Origin: Dyella amyloliquefaciens | Lineage (GTDB): Bacteria > Pseudomonadota > Gammaproteobacteria > Xanthomonadales > Rhodanobacteraceae | Reading direction: 5' to 3' | Assembly (NCBI RefSeq): GCF_004296575.1 | Contig: NZ_SAYT01000002.1 | Span: 186,001 to 250,000 of the forward strand | DNA: 64,000 nucleotides | Shown here: positions 28,377-37,849 of the stretch, piece after piece | Numbering within the stretch: position 1 is the stretch's first letter | Layout of the letters: each line of letters begins with the position of its first letter | Translations under genes and position numbers: made by a program | The notes under the pieces: generated by a model | What the model was told of the DNA's origin: nothing | The model's input: only the letters and a program-made list of their open reading frames with translations | Databases searched by the model: none

Positions 28377-29147
28377 CTAAAGGTGATGACGACAAGCAAC
28401 GGCGCCCAGCCCTGGCAGGTCGGTGATGGTGATGTTGCAGTTGGCGATGGCGATAAAGCCAAGCTTCTCCAGCGCCTTGAGTTCCTTGTTGAGGATCGGC
28501 CGCGAGCATCCAACCATGTCGGCAAGCGCTTGCTGCGCCAGACGAAAGGACGGGGTCGCAGCATCCGTCGTCGATATGCCGAACTGCTCGGCCAGTTCGA
28601 TGATCGACAAGGCGCAGCGCTCTCTCAGGGGCAGCAAGCAGACCTTGATCAGATCTCGGTGATGCCGGCGTGCGCGAGCGCAGAGCGAGCGTGCCATCAC
28701 CAGGCTGAAGTTGGCGTCCCTCCCCATCAGCTGGAAAATGGACGATCTATCAAAGTAGGCGATGGCCAGGTCCGTCTTCGCGTCATAGTCGTACGCGGAT
28801 CCACCGCCGTCGAAAACGGGCAGCTGATTGAACAGGTCACCTGCACGCATGTATCCCGCGATATGCCGGCTGCCTTTGCAGCACGTGGCACTGAGCTTCA
28901 GGATGCCGGAAAGAACGAGGCCGAGTTGATCGGTCTTTCTACCACGGGCAATCACGCTTTCACCCTGCGTCAAGGCCACCACCCGGCCGAGGGCTGCGAG
29001 TTCACCAAGGGTGAATTCATCGCAATCGCGCGCCCACACCATGTTCTTCAGCAAGGCGGCGCTCAGCTCGGGCCCACTCGGATGCACTGCCTGCCTGTTC
29101 CGGTGGCTGTTGCTCGATCGGCTGATATGTGAGGCGCTGAAGACCAT
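28377..29147 (-). CDS. Crp/Fnr-family transcriptional regulator
   Basis: 256 residues. The N-terminal cyclic-nucleotide-binding-like barrel runs from about residue 45 to 135 (LGRVVALTQGESVIARGRKT, LVLSGILKLSATC); the typical PRExxARSA phosphate cassette is absent, so cAMP binding is doubtful. A C-terminal winged helix follows (about 175-245; SFRLAQQALADMVGCSRPILNKELKALEKLGFI). Two adjacent cysteines (TCCKG) might bind a metal or sense redox. Regulates unknown genes, perhaps the adjoining 27726 gene. Confidence 0.85.
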   Translation of the reverse strand: MVFSASHISRSSNSHRNRQAVHPSGPELSAALLKNMVWARDCDEFTLGELAALGRVVALTQGESVIARGRKTDQLGLVLSGILKLSATCCKGSRHIAGYMRAGDLFNQLPVFDGGGSAYDYDAKTDLAIAYFDRSSIFQLMGRDANFSLVMARSLCARARRHHRDLIKVCLLPLRERCALSIIELAEQFGISTTDAATPSFRLAQQALADMVGCSRPILNKELKALEKLGFIAIANCNITITDLPGLGAVACRHHL

Positions 29148-29662
29148 GAGATGAAATGAGCATTGCGTTGAATGTCATGTTAGGAACACTCATCGCGGTC
29201 GGCTGTAAGACAGATGACAGTTGTACTGGCGTGTAACCCACTATCGCGGCCAGTTGTTCGCAAACGGCTGATGGCTCGATAGTGCGATCAGCGCAGCGTG
29301 ATGGATGGGTGATGACCACCCCGCTACGGAACCCCCGCAAAACCGTGCATCGCGACTCCATCGCCCTCCGGAAGAGCTGTGTTTTGCACGCCGAAGGGTA
29401 AGTGTTCCGTGCACCCGGAACGAGGGCGATGGCCGGTCTTTCCCGGCTGCCAGCGAAGTCATCTTGGGGGTATGCGGTTAACGAAACTTCAAACCGCCGC
29501 AATGCGGATGGCCAAAACCTGCGCTGCCGGGGTTATGAAGGCACTCACCGGCTTGCCTTTTGAAACGTCACCACAGATGTCGTCGACCGGGGCAATACAG
29601 TTCGCGAGGCCAAGTGGAACTGCCTCCCGCCGCATCCTGGCCAACGATATGCGGGCGCAATC

Positions 29663-29848
29663 CTAAGGAATGCGCAGGCAGGGATCTGTTCGATTCCAGA
29701 CATGCGGCGGATTGCTGCAGCAGGCCCGGATAGAGCGCAGCTTGAATACCGCACGCAGTCGAAGCGTAATGGAAGCGAAGGCCAGCGCCATCAATGGCAA
29801 CGCGAACCCGACAAGTGCGAGAACGCATTCAACGACAGTCATCGGCAT
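29663..29848 (-). CDS. Possible small membrane protein
   Basis: 61 residues with one strong hydrophobic stretch (VVECVLALVGFALPLMALAFA) and a basic Cys-containing tail. AGGA lies just upstream of ATG 29848. No family; could be a chance frame. Confidence 0.28.
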   Translation of the reverse strand: MPMTVVECVLALVGFALPLMALAFASITLRLRAVFKLRSIRACCSNPPHVWNRTDPCLRIP

Positions 29849-30066
29849 GCAGTCCTGTCTCGCTCGATCACCCTTGGTTAGTGGCAGGCGACGGTGCTTT
29901 TTTTGCCACCCTCCGGTGGAGTCGGGCCGACATGTCGAGACAGGTCCGCTCCTTCGGCAACAGATCGGGTGGACTTCGTTCGCATATAGCGATCACGTCG
30001 CTGCGAACCCACCTCCTTGTGAGCCGCGTCGCGAGGATCACGACATCCATCCGTCGCGCGACAAGC

Positions 30067-30102
30067 GAGCGGCCGATCACCCTGGACGGGTGTCGGCCGC
30101 TC
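30067..30102 (-). terminator. Hairpin after the autotransporter gene
   Basis: 10-bp perfect stem (30067-30076 with 30093-30102) and a 16-nt loop, starting 11 bases after the minus-strand stop codon. The T tail is weak. Likely transcription end of the autotransporter gene. Confidence 0.5.
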
Positions 30103-30112
30103 ATTACCTTCA

Positions 30113-33100
30113 TCAGAACGACAAGCGCGCTCCTGCCTCCACCGTAGCCACATGGCCACCGGATGCACCGCCCGGCACATAGCGGGCATAGTCCAGCTTG
30201 CTGTACAGACTCCAGCGGTCGCTCAGCTGTGCCGTCAAGCCGGCACCGACTTCCACGCTGTTGCTGCCGAACTGGCTGTCGAGCGAAGTGCGGCTGACGG
30301 GCGTGAGGTAGCTCGCGGTGAAATCGGTCGCCGCCTGGTGGACCAGGTAGAGTTCGACGAACGGCTTGACCAACGCATGGTTGGCGCCAGTGAGATCCCA
30401 GGAGGCACGGGCGCCCAGCTTCGCGCTGGCGCCGGAGGCGTGGTCGAAGTCGACCTGGGTGCCTTCCGGCAGCGCGGTTCCATCGAAATGGCCGTACTGA
30501 TAGCTGACCTGCGCAAGCGGGGCGATGGAGAAGTGATCGTTGACTGCAAACACGTCGCCGACCTCTACCGCGGCCGTCAGGCTCGTGCCGTTGACGCGAC
30601 CATCGATCACCGAGGTGCGATCCTGCAGGCGTGCGCCCTGCAGCAGGCCGTTGACGTACGCGCCATGGGCGCCCTGCCAGGTGACATAGGCGTCGAGCGT
30701 ATAGGCACGTGTCTTCAAGGCGCCCGCCGCTGCATTCTGCACGCCGTCTACGGTGCCCTGCGCATCACCTCGACCATCCAGCGCCGAACCGAATACGCCG
30801 ACCTCGAGCGAGGAGCCGTCACGCGCCGTTGCGTGCCACACCGGCGTACCGACCTGCACGCCCGTGATGCTGCCCGAATAGGCGGCCGACAGATTGCCAG
30901 CGCTGCTGTCAGCAACATTGGACACAATCATGCGGGCCCACGGGGACGGATTGCCGTCGCTGGTCGCGGGAACATCACCCTCGCGGTCATGGCGAGTTGC
31001 CAGCGCCAGACTGGTCATCTGGTTCATCATGCTCATCGTTGCCGGGAGGCGTGAAGTCTCCGGGCGATAGGCCGGCGTGACAGCCACCAGCGGTTCCGTG
31101 GGTGGCATCGGCGCGACGGCTGCTGCCGGCTCTGATGGCGCCACCGGCGCGACGGGTGCCACCGGATCGCTCGGTGCAACCGGCTGAGCCGGTGCAGTGC
31201 TGGTCAGGTACCAGTTCTGGCCCTGGCCGCTGCTGTCGCCTGCCTGCAAGTGATAGTCGAAGGCACCTGCCCGCACCGGTCCGGCCAGGGCGAAGCCGTC
31301 CTTGCTGCCTTGTGCCGTGGTGTCGGCGCCATTCAACGACTGCACGACCAGGATGCCGTTGCCCGTGGTGGCAGCGCCCAGGCCACCCACGTTGTTGATG
31401 CCGAGGTTGGTGTGGCCGCTGACGCTGCCGCCGTTGACCGCCAGCACATCGCCCGCGGTCGCGCCGTTGCTCAGCACTTCATTGAGCGTGACGGTACCGC
31501 CCTGCCCAACCAGCGACTGCACGGTCAGGGTCTTCGGCGCAAAGGCGCCAGCCTGGGCTGCAAAAGCCACATTGCCGGCCAGCGTCAGCGTGTTGACCTG
31601 CGAGCTGCCGGTCATGTTCCAGCTGCTGCCCGCATCGATGGCGATATCCGCCGGATCGATTCTGCCGGACAACCGGCTGCCATGCGTCAGGCTGATGCTG
31701 CCTTGGCTGCTGTCTGCGAAGACGATGTTGCCGGCCAACTGGGCGTTGTCGGCGACCAGGGATACCTGGCTGCCATTCCTGGCGTCGAACAGGTCCTGCC
31801 CTGCGGCGGACAACGAGGTGTTGCTCACCGTGAGCGTCGCAGCGGCGGCATTGTCCGCTGCGAGCAACGCGCCTGCACCGCTCGTCAGCGTAGCGCCGTC
31901 CACCGATAGCGCAACCGGATCGGTGCCGCGCAGGGTCACCACAGGTGCAGACTGGGAGGCATGCGTACCGCCTTGCAGGACGAGCGTACCGCCAGCGACC
32001 AGGGTGCCCTGATCGAGCGAGGAACCACCCGCCAGGACCAGTGTGCCGTTGCCGACCTTAATTAGCTCGCCTGCGCCGGTGACCGCGGCTGACGTGGCCC
32101 ACGTGGTGCCGTCATCGGTAAGCACAACGCCATCGTTGATGCCGATCGTCATCGCTCGCGAGGTCGTGATCGAGGCCGTGTTTTCCAGCGCGCCACCATT
32201 CAAGGTGATCGCGCCGGTAGCTGCACCCAGGTTCGCATCCGCACCGACCTGCAGCATGCCGCCCGTAACGGTCGTGCCGCCGGCATAGGTATTGGCGCCG
32301 GTGAGCGTCAGCACGCCCCCGCCCATCTTGTTCAGGCCACCGCCACCCGACAGCGTTCCGGACCATGTTGCGCCGATGCCGTTGGTGTCGATGTTGGACG
32401 TTGTGCCATCGACCAGAGTGGCATCGACGTCGGCGTTCAGCGCAGAGCCCGTGACCTGGATCGTGCCGCCACCCAGGTTGAAGGCATAGGACGCCGGGTA
32501 GCTGTTGTAAGAGCCGTGAAGCGACGAACCGCCGATCTGCAGGGTGCCACCATACAAATTGTAGGTGCCACTACCGACTGCGGCGAGGTAAAGCTGCGCA
32601 CTGTTGAAAACGGTTAGCGTGCCACCCGTCTGATTGATGGTGCCGCTGCCCTCGTTGCCGCCCTCGCCCCACGTCGATACAGCGTTCGATCCCAGGAACA
32701 TGGAGCCGCTATTCAGAATGAACGACCCACCACTGAGGTTGAGCGTACCGCTTCCGAACTCGTAGTTGCCGGAGGTTCTTCCCAGCACCACAAAGTCGGA
32801 CTGTCCGCTGCCGAACGTTACCGAGCCACCGCTGAGATTGTAGGTACCGTTGCCGCCCTGGTTTCCGATGTTGAGCGATTGCGCACCGCTGCCGCCATTG
32901 AAGACCACCTGTCCTGCACTCTGAGTCACGGTGCCCGTGCCGCCGAAGTCGCCCACCTGGAGCTGGCCGAGCGATAGCGTTCCGCCACTGACCTTCAACG
33001 TGCCCGAATCGGTTGACCCTGGGAGTCCATTGCCCAGTTCGCCGAGGCCGAGATAATCGATGGACGCCGTGCCGGAAGTGACCGCGAATCCGCCACCGGT

Positions 33101-33427
33101 TACATAGGTCGAGCCGCCATTGAAAGTCGCGCCGTCAATGGTGACCGTACCGGTTCCGGTCTTCACCACAGCTCCTTGATTGGCATTCGAATCGCTGGCG
33201 CTACCGGCATTGTTGATGACGCCAGCGAAACTGGTGTCCGTGTTATCCGTGCCAAAGACCAGGACGTTGTTGCCGGGAACACCGTAGTTGGCGCTGCCCG
33301 ACAGATTGTCCTGGTAGATCACGGCCGGGGATGCGGCATGCGCGTAACCCGTGATGCCGAGACAGGCGGAAATCGCCAGGGTCAGGCTGGCGCGTCGAAT
33401 GGAGGGGCGAACGATGGATGGGGACAT
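30113..33427 (-). CDS. Type V autotransporter adhesin-like protein
   Basis: 1104 residues. A signal peptide (about 1-31, ending GYAHA) is followed by a long Gly/Ser/Thr-rich beta-helix passenger (about 32-760). It carries autotransporter-associated repeats such as GGGLNKMGGGVLTLTGANTY and AGGTTVTGGMLQVG, and many strands of the form GSGTLNLSGG and GSGTINQTGGTL. A proline/valine-rich linker (PVAPSDPVAPVAPVAP) leads to a C-terminal autotransporter barrel (about 835-1104), with the last strand ending VEAGARLSF. The passenger is exported to the cell surface through the barrel. No protease triad or RGD is evident, so an adhesin/biofilm role is inferred. A single gene, ending in a hairpin. Confidence 0.93.
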   Translation of the reverse strand: MSPSIVRPSIRRASLTLAISACLGITGYAHAASPAVIYQDNLSGSANYGVPGNNVLVFGTDNTDTSFAGVINNAGSASDSNANQGAVVKTGTGTVTIDGATFNGGSTYVTGGGFAVTSGTASIDYLGLGELGNGLPGSTDSGTLKVSGGTLSLGQLQVGDFGGTGTVTQSAGQVVFNGGSGAQSLNIGNQGGNGTYNLSGGSVTFGSGQSDFVVLGRTSGNYEFGSGTLNLSGGSFILNSGSMFLGSNAVSTWGEGGNEGSGTINQTGGTLTVFNSAQLYLAAVGSGTYNLYGGTLQIGGSSLHGSYNSYPASYAFNLGGGTIQVTGSALNADVDATLVDGTTSNIDTNGIGATWSGTLSGGGGLNKMGGGVLTLTGANTYAGGTTVTGGMLQVGADANLGAATGAITLNGGALENTASITTSRAMTIGINDGVVLTDDGTTWATSAAVTGAGELIKVGNGTLVLAGGSSLDQGTLVAGGTLVLQGGTHASQSAPVVTLRGTDPVALSVDGATLTSGAGALLAADNAAAATLTVSNTSLSAAGQDLFDARNGSQVSLVADNAQLAGNIVFADSSQGSISLTHGSRLSGRIDPADIAIDAGSSWNMTGSSQVNTLTLAGNVAFAAQAGAFAPKTLTVQSLVGQGGTVTLNEVLSNGATAGDVLAVNGGSVSGHTNLGINNVGGLGAATTGNGILVVQSLNGADTTAQGSKDGFALAGPVRAGAFDYHLQAGDSSGQGQNWYLTSTAPAQPVAPSDPVAPVAPVAPSEPAAAVAPMPPTEPLVAVTPAYRPETSRLPATMSMMNQMTSLALATRHDREGDVPATSDGNPSPWARMIVSNVADSSAGNLSAAYSGSITGVQVGTPVWHATARDGSSLEVGVFGSALDGRGDAQGTVDGVQNAAAGALKTRAYTLDAYVTWQGAHGAYVNGLLQGARLQDRTSVIDGRVNGTSLTAAVEVGDVFAVNDHFSIAPLAQVSYQYGHFDGTALPEGTQVDFDHASGASAKLGARASWDLTGANHALVKPFVELYLVHQAATDFTASYLTPVSRTSLDSQFGSNSVEVGAGLTAQLSDRWSLYSKLDYARYVPGGASGGHVATVEAGARLSF

Positions 33428-33859
33428 GGTGAGGCTCTACTGATACTTAGATAGACGATTCTTTTCGTCCCCAGCATCGATGACCTTCCCGCCCGCTTCT
33501 GTTCGATCGATAACAAATGGTTAAGACCGGGGCGAAATGTCGCGCCGTGCGTACCGTGCAAGCGGCAACGCGGCGATGGATCACCCGGCGTGAGATGAAA
33601 GCTGTCAAACCCACGACTACGTGGGCAGTCTCTCAGTGAAGGCATCGGTCGGGCAGATAGATACCCGCAGGGGCAAGCATTGCAGTCGATTCAATGGACG
33701 GTCATTGCCGTGGCCACCCTGGCTTCTACGCGCCACCACTGACCGACTTAGGATGAACCCTGCGACCAACGCCCGCGCGTTGCTGCATCGCTGATGATGC
33801 TTGCTGTGCTCCAGCGCCGCGGCGAGGCCCTGCCCCCAACCCTCATCGCCAAACCATCT

Positions 33860-33873
33860 ACTAAAGATATAGT
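33860..33873. promoter_or_regulatory. Operator 1, ACTA-N6-TAGT palindrome
   Basis: ACTAAAGATATAGT, with perfect 4-bp arms and overlapping the first base of the TTGACA -35 box. It is one of two matching sites flanking the promoter of the BlaI/BlaR1-like operon. The pattern is that of BlaI/MecI/CopY repressor sites. Confidence 0.7.
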
Positions 33874-33901
33874 TGACAAGCATGGCCCGCGTGAGTTTTA
33901 T
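33873..33901 (+). promoter_or_regulatory. Predicted sigma-70 promoter of the blaI-like operon
   Basis: -35 TTGACA (33873-33878), a 17-bp spacer and -10 TTTTAT (33896-33901); the -10 is weak but the -35 is consensus. It is bracketed by two ACTA-N6-TAGT palindromes, as expected for an autoregulated repressor. Confidence 0.65.
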
Positions 33902-33903
33902 TA

Positions 33904-33917
33904 ACTATAAGACTAGT
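33904..33917. promoter_or_regulatory. Operator 2, ACTA-N6-TAGT palindrome
   Basis: ACTATAAGACTAGT. It begins just after the -10 box, in the start-site region, where a bound repressor would block transcription. Same arms and spacing as operator 1, centre-to-centre distance 44 bp. Confidence 0.7.
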
Positions 33918-33935
33918 AGATGAGCAGGCATGCCC

Positions 33936-34310
33936 ATGAAGATCTCGTTGACGGACCGGGAGGCGGACGTCATTCAAGTGCTGTGGGACAACGGTCCATC
34001 GCTGGTGGCCGAAGTCCGCGAGCGCCTGAAGGATGACCTGGCCTATACGACCGTGCTCACGGTGCTCCGCACCCTTGAAGCCAAGGGGTACGTCAATCAC
34101 GACGAGGAAGGCCGGGGGCATCGCTACTTCGCCAGCATCAAGCAGCAGACGGCACAGAAGAGCGCGCTTCAGCACCTGACCGAGAAATTCTTCAGTGGGT
34201 CCACCGAACTGCTGCTGACACATCTGGTGTCCGACCAGAAGCTCAGCCCCGAACAGATGGCGCGCATGCGAAAGCTGCTGGCCGAGCGGCTGGACAAGGA
34301 GAAGCCCTGA
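33936..34310 (+). CDS. BlaI/MecI/CopY-family repressor
   Basis: 124 residues (MKISLTDREADVIQVLWDNGPSLV). The winged-helix N-terminal domain covers about 1-70 (recognition helix AYTTVLTVLRTLEAKGYV, with the wing DEEGRGHRYFA), followed by a helical dimerisation and cleavage region. ATG 33936 is preferred over ATG 33930 because AGG is spaced 7 nt from it. The stop overlaps the start of the M56 peptidase gene (TGATG). Expected to bind the two ACTA-N6-TAGT operators and repress its own operon until cleaved by the BlaR1-like sensor. Confidence 0.93.
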   Translation: MKISLTDREADVIQVLWDNGPSLVAEVRERLKDDLAYTTVLTVLRTLEAKGYVNHDEEGRGHRYFASIKQQTAQKSALQHLTEKFFSGSTELLLTHLVSDQKLSPEQMARMRKLLAERLDKEKP

Positions 34311-35884
34311 TGCTCCCCTGGATGACCTACGCGACACTGGTTGCCGTGCTTCTCAGCATGGCCGCACTGATCGGTGAGCACGCGGCGAAGCAACGCCAGG
34401 TGGCAACGCGCGGCATCTGGTTGAGCACCATGCTCCTCTCCCTGCTCCTGCCCGTGATGATCGCTTTTGCCTCGATCCGGATTCCGCTGACCTTCCACGC
34501 CAACGCCCCGGCGACCACGCTTGTGCTGCGCGGAACAACGTCGATACCCATGCCTGCTGGCATGTTCGACTGGGTCGTCACTGAACAGCATGCGACAACG
34601 GCACACAGGGTGAACACGGCCGTAGGCGGTTTATGGCTGGCCCTTTCCGCGCTATTGCTTGGCGTCTTCGCCTTCGCCACAGCTTCGTTGCACCGACAGA
34701 AGCGAAGCTGGAAAGAAGGACATCTCTGCGGGACCAAGGTGCTCTTTTCGCCCAAGATCGGCCCGGCTGTCATCGGCATCCTGCAGCCCCACATTGTCGT
34801 GCCGGGCTGGCTTGCCGAGGCTCCCAAGGCCCAGCAAAAGCATGTCATTGCGCATGAAAGCTCGCATCTTCGAGCGCGTGATCCGCAACTGCTTGCACTC
34901 GTGCTCGCACTCGTCGTGCTCTTCCCGTGGAATATCGCGCTGTGGTGGCAATTCCACCGGCTGCGGCGCGCGGTGGAAGTGGATTGCGATGCCCGTGTTC
35001 TTCAGAGCGGCGGCGATCTGCACGAATACTGCGAAACCTTAATTGAAGTTGGGCAGTACCGCTCGACGACCATCGGCGTCGCCGCTGGCATGTCGGAATC
35101 CGTGTCGTTCCTTGAACAGAGGATCAAGCTCATGCTCCTGAAACCAAAGAAGTGGGCGCGTGCAACAGCCATCGGCCTCGCTTGTTTTTCGCTAGGCGTA
35201 GCGGCGGTTGCTGCCCAGGTCACACCACCGGACACAAACACCAAGGCCACCGATAACGCGGTGACACTCAGCCCGGATGTGCTGAATAAGTACGTGGGTT
35301 ACTACAAGGTCAGCGATCTGTCTGCCATCACGGTTACGCGCAGTGACAACCATCTTGTGCTCCGCCTCAGCGGACAGGTCGCGTTCAAGGGGCCCATGGA
35401 CCTCTACCCTCGCAACAACACCCAATTCTTCGTGCCAGGCATGGATGCCACGGTCGACTTCATCCAGGACGTGCAGGGCAACACGAAAGCACTGACGGGC
35501 AGTATCAAAGGACACGTTGCCGTCAATGCCGCCCGCGTGAACGAGGCGGCAGTGGACCAGATCAACAAGGCCCTGGCCAAGAGGATTGCCGACCAGAAGC
35601 CTTTCCCCGGCAGCGAGAAGGCGCTTCAGCTTCTGCTGAGCGACCCTGACGGCAGCGCCGGCATCAGCCCGGAACTTGCAAGGGTGCGGCAGGAGCAAAA
35701 GGCAGGACGTGAAAAGTACCTGGCCGGCCTCGGCCCCGTCACTTCCTACAAGTTCGGCGGCGTTACCGACTTCGGTTGGGACCGCTATGTTGTCGAGCGC
35801 AGCAACGGCGCGGAAACGATCTACCTGCTTCTCGACAGCAGCGGCTTGATCGTCAGTGCGTATCGGCACCCGGTGAACGGTTGA
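34310..35884 (+). CDS. BlaR1/MecR1-like M56 zinc metallopeptidase with DUF3471 sensor region
   Basis: 524 residues. Membrane helices at about 4-25, 36-56, 104-126 and 194-212 surround the zinc protease motif HESSH (182-186), with the distal Glu in AVEVDCDARV (about 223). After another helix (about 285-306) the extracytoplasmic part is not a penicillin-binding domain. It matches DUF3471 (YVGYYKVSDLSAITVTRSDNHLVLRLSGQ, about 330-410), and a second beta-domain follows to the end. Translationally coupled to the BlaI-like repressor, which it presumably cleaves on sensing a periplasmic signal. The absence of the beta-lactam-binding serine domain means the signal is unlikely to be a beta-lactam. Confidence 0.9.
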   Translation: MLPWMTYATLVAVLLSMAALIGEHAAKQRQVATRGIWLSTMLLSLLLPVMIAFASIRIPLTFHANAPATTLVLRGTTSIPMPAGMFDWVVTEQHATTAHRVNTAVGGLWLALSALLLGVFAFATASLHRQKRSWKEGHLCGTKVLFSPKIGPAVIGILQPHIVVPGWLAEAPKAQQKHVIAHESSHLRARDPQLLALVLALVVLFPWNIALWWQFHRLRRAVEVDCDARVLQSGGDLHEYCETLIEVGQYRSTTIGVAAGMSESVSFLEQRIKLMLLKPKKWARATAIGLACFSLGVAAVAAQVTPPDTNTKATDNAVTLSPDVLNKYVGYYKVSDLSAITVTRSDNHLVLRLSGQVAFKGPMDLYPRNNTQFFVPGMDATVDFIQDVQGNTKALTGSIKGHVAVNAARVNEAAVDQINKALAKRIADQKPFPGSEKALQLLLSDPDGSAGISPELARVRQEQKAGREKYLAGLGPVTSYKFGGVTDFGWDRYVVERSNGAETIYLLLDSSGLIVSAYRHPVNG

Positions 35885-35939
35885 GCGAACTTGTTGCGGC
35901 GAGGGATCGGCCAACGCCCTGACACGGCGGCCTCCCAGT

Positions 35940-35968
35940 GGAATGTCCGCTTCAGCTGCGGACATTCC
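35940..35968 (+). terminator. Hairpin after the blaR1-like gene
   Basis: 11-bp perfect stem (35940-35950 with 35958-35968) with a 7-nt loop, 55 bases after the stop; moderate terminator. Confidence 0.55.
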
Positions 35969-36074
35969 TGCTCCAGGAAAGAGTTCCCTGCCCTTTGCCG
36001 GCGATGCTCAGGGATAAGCGACTGGCCGCCATGGCTGCTTTTGTGGTCCGAAGCAGACCGTGGCTGGCGTGAAG

Positions 36075-36653
36075 CTAAAGCAACCCAGGTATGAGCGCGC
36101 TGGTCCGGGCTGCGTATTGGCGGTATGCGTCGCCAAAAAGTTCGGACAGCCAGCGTTCTTCGAGACGAAGCTTCCGCCAGAACGACAAAAACACGATGGC
36201 AACCGCCACGAGTCCGCGCCAGTCGCCCACCAGCACGGCATTGCCAAGGAACAGCAGCAGGAACCCGGTGTAGATGGGGTGCCGAATCAGGCCGTAGGGC
36301 CCACGCGTAATCAACCGGTGGTCGCTCTTCAATTGAACGGTGGCGCTCCAGTTCCCTCCAAGAACATGCCGCGACCAGCACGCGATGGCGGCACCCGCAA
36401 AGCACAGGAAAATCCCCGCTGACTGGAAGGCGATGGAGTGCGGCACGAACTGCTCCCTGAGCGGGCAACCGGCAAACCATTCCCCTGGCCCCAGCAGCAA
36501 GAAAGCCAGGATCAACGGCAGCCAATAAGCAACGAAGCGCTTGGCCAAGGATTCGCTTTGTACCGGCGCCTTTACGCGACGAGCGCTCCAGAGCCAGTAA
36601 ACAAGAACGGTCAACCAGGCCAAGTTCAAGGCGGGGCCAAATCGGGGGTCCAT
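36075..36653 (-). CDS. Isoprenylcysteine carboxyl methyltransferase-family membrane protein
   Basis: 192 residues with about five membrane helices. The C-terminal half carries the PEMT/ICMT signature GPYGLIRHPIYTGFLLLFLG (about 118-137) and EERWLSELFGDAYRQYAART (about 166-185), residues that bind S-adenosylmethionine and the headgroup. Predicted to methylate a small lipid or isoprenoid carboxyl group at the inner membrane. No neighbour suggests a pathway. Confidence 0.85.
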   Translation of the reverse strand: MDPRFGPALNLAWLTVLVYWLWSARRVKAPVQSESLAKRFVAYWLPLILAFLLLGPGEWFAGCPLREQFVPHSIAFQSAGIFLCFAGAAIACWSRHVLGGNWSATVQLKSDHRLITRGPYGLIRHPIYTGFLLLFLGNAVLVGDWRGLVAVAIVFLSFWRKLRLEERWLSELFGDAYRQYAARTSALIPGLL

Positions 36654-36982
36654 GCGCTTCCTTTCGGTGGAGTCACGTTTGCTGGCCGACTTTGCTGCAC
36701 GTCAGCGCGGACCCCGATATTCGCCGGCCAGCGGCGACCGGACCAGATGGATTGGGTCGGATTGACGCGATGCGGGGACGAAAAGTGGGCAACCAGGGAC
36801 AAGCGGTGGCCCTAAGCACTGGCTCCGGATGCACAGGTGCAATCCCGGCGACCGCGACCGCCATGCCAGCGACATCAAACAGCGTACTGAGTGGCCGAAG
36901 CCGACCTTTCCACGGAGCCGGCTTTGCGTCGAGGCATACGACATCGTGGCCGGATAAGCAGCCCAGGCCCCTGCCGGCAGGA
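36654..36982. other. Gene-free stretch
   Basis: No coding-like frame or repeat recognised; it contains the upstream region of the methyltransferase gene at its left end. Confidence 0.45.
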
Positions 36983-37669
36983 CTAGAAGTGCTGCCCCAG
37001 CGGCTCGTTGCACTGGTACTTCTCGGCCTGCTTGTCGAGGTCCTCCTGCGTCAGGTGGCGCGCGGCCAACTCCTCCGGCGAGAGCTGGTGCAGGGCGTCG
37101 ACATCCATGCAGGCGTGCTGGGTGATACCGAAAAGGCGCTGCACGTTGCGCAACACCGATCCGACGCCCTGCTTCCGAGGGTCGATCAGCACGATGCCGG
37201 GAACGATGCGCCGATCCGACCCGGGTATCCCTCGGACGTCCCGCGAGTGCTGGGCGTCGTGTACGCGGTTGTGGAATCCGGCATCGGCCGTGGTGCTCGA
37301 AGCTCCAGCGGGCTGCACGGGCAGCGCCAGTGGGTTCGGCAACACCAGCCGGGACGGGACATCGGGTGCGGTGCCGGGTGTCGTGGGCCGTGCCGCCTTC
37401 GACTCGGTCGCGTGCGATGACGAAGGTCTCGCGCGGGAGATCGGGGTGGGTGCCGCCGATGGCACCGTCGCCGGTGCCGCGGCGGCGCGTGATCGTGATG
37501 GAATCCAACGCACCTTGATCTGCGCGTCGTGCATCTGCGCGATGACGCGCGGTGGGTCGTCAGGTGAGGCGGGCATCAGCAGCACCACCAGCACAACGCC
37601 ATGGCATCCCATGGCCACGGCCAAAGCCAGGATTCGGCGAGCAGACACACGACGGTATGCGGGTTCCAT
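36983..37669 (-). CDS. Membrane-anchored periplasmic hypothetical protein
   Basis: 228 residues. One N-terminal transmembrane anchor (ILALAVAMGCHGVVLVVLLMP, about 13-33), then an Ala/Pro/Ser-rich linker (about 55-120) and a C-terminal domain with HACMDVDALHQLSPEELAARHLTQEDLDKQAEKYQCNEPLGQHF, including two cysteines. The anchor-linker-domain layout resembles TonB/energy-transducing anchors but no TonB domain is present. Conserved role unknown. Confidence 0.65.
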   Translation of the reverse strand: MEPAYRRVSARRILALAVAMGCHGVVLVVLLMPASPDDPPRVIAQMHDAQIKVRWIPSRSRAAAAPATVPSAAPTPISRARPSSSHATESKAARPTTPGTAPDVPSRLVLPNPLALPVQPAGASSTTADAGFHNRVHDAQHSRDVRGIPGSDRRIVPGIVLIDPRKQGVGSVLRNVQRLFGITQHACMDVDALHQLSPEELAARHLTQEDLDKQAEKYQCNEPLGQHF

Positions 37670-37849
37670 CCCTTCCCTCTCCCCATGACGCTTTCACCCC
37701 GCCCGGACTGACCGTCTTTGGGCGATCAGCTGCAGCTAGGAGACCTTGGCGTCCGGCCAAAGTTCTTATGCGCGAAAAGCGACGGGCCCTCGCCATGGAA
37801 ACCACGGGCAGGTTTCGCTCATGCGTGGGAAGCGCATCACTATCAACGG

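Larger units (their letters stand above)
29148..30112. other. Long gene-poor intergenic region
   Basis: Nearly 1 kb between the Crp/Fnr gene start and the autotransporter end. Apart from a doubtful 61-residue hydrophobic frame (29663-29848, minus) and the terminator-like hairpin 30067-30102, nothing is recognised. It must contain the regulator's promoter near 29150-29300. Confidence 0.45.
33428..33935. other. Divergent promoter region of autotransporter and blaI-like genes
   Basis: About 500 bp between divergent genes. It holds the operator and promoter cluster at 33860-33917 for the BlaI-like gene, listed separately. The rest shows no gene; the autotransporter promoter must lie near 33430-33550. 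Confidence 0.55.

Noticed and set aside
30113-33427. Repeats in the autotransporter passenger considered as CRISPR-like
   Set aside because: They are coding beta-helix repeats of variable sequence and spacing, without constant direct repeats and unique spacers.
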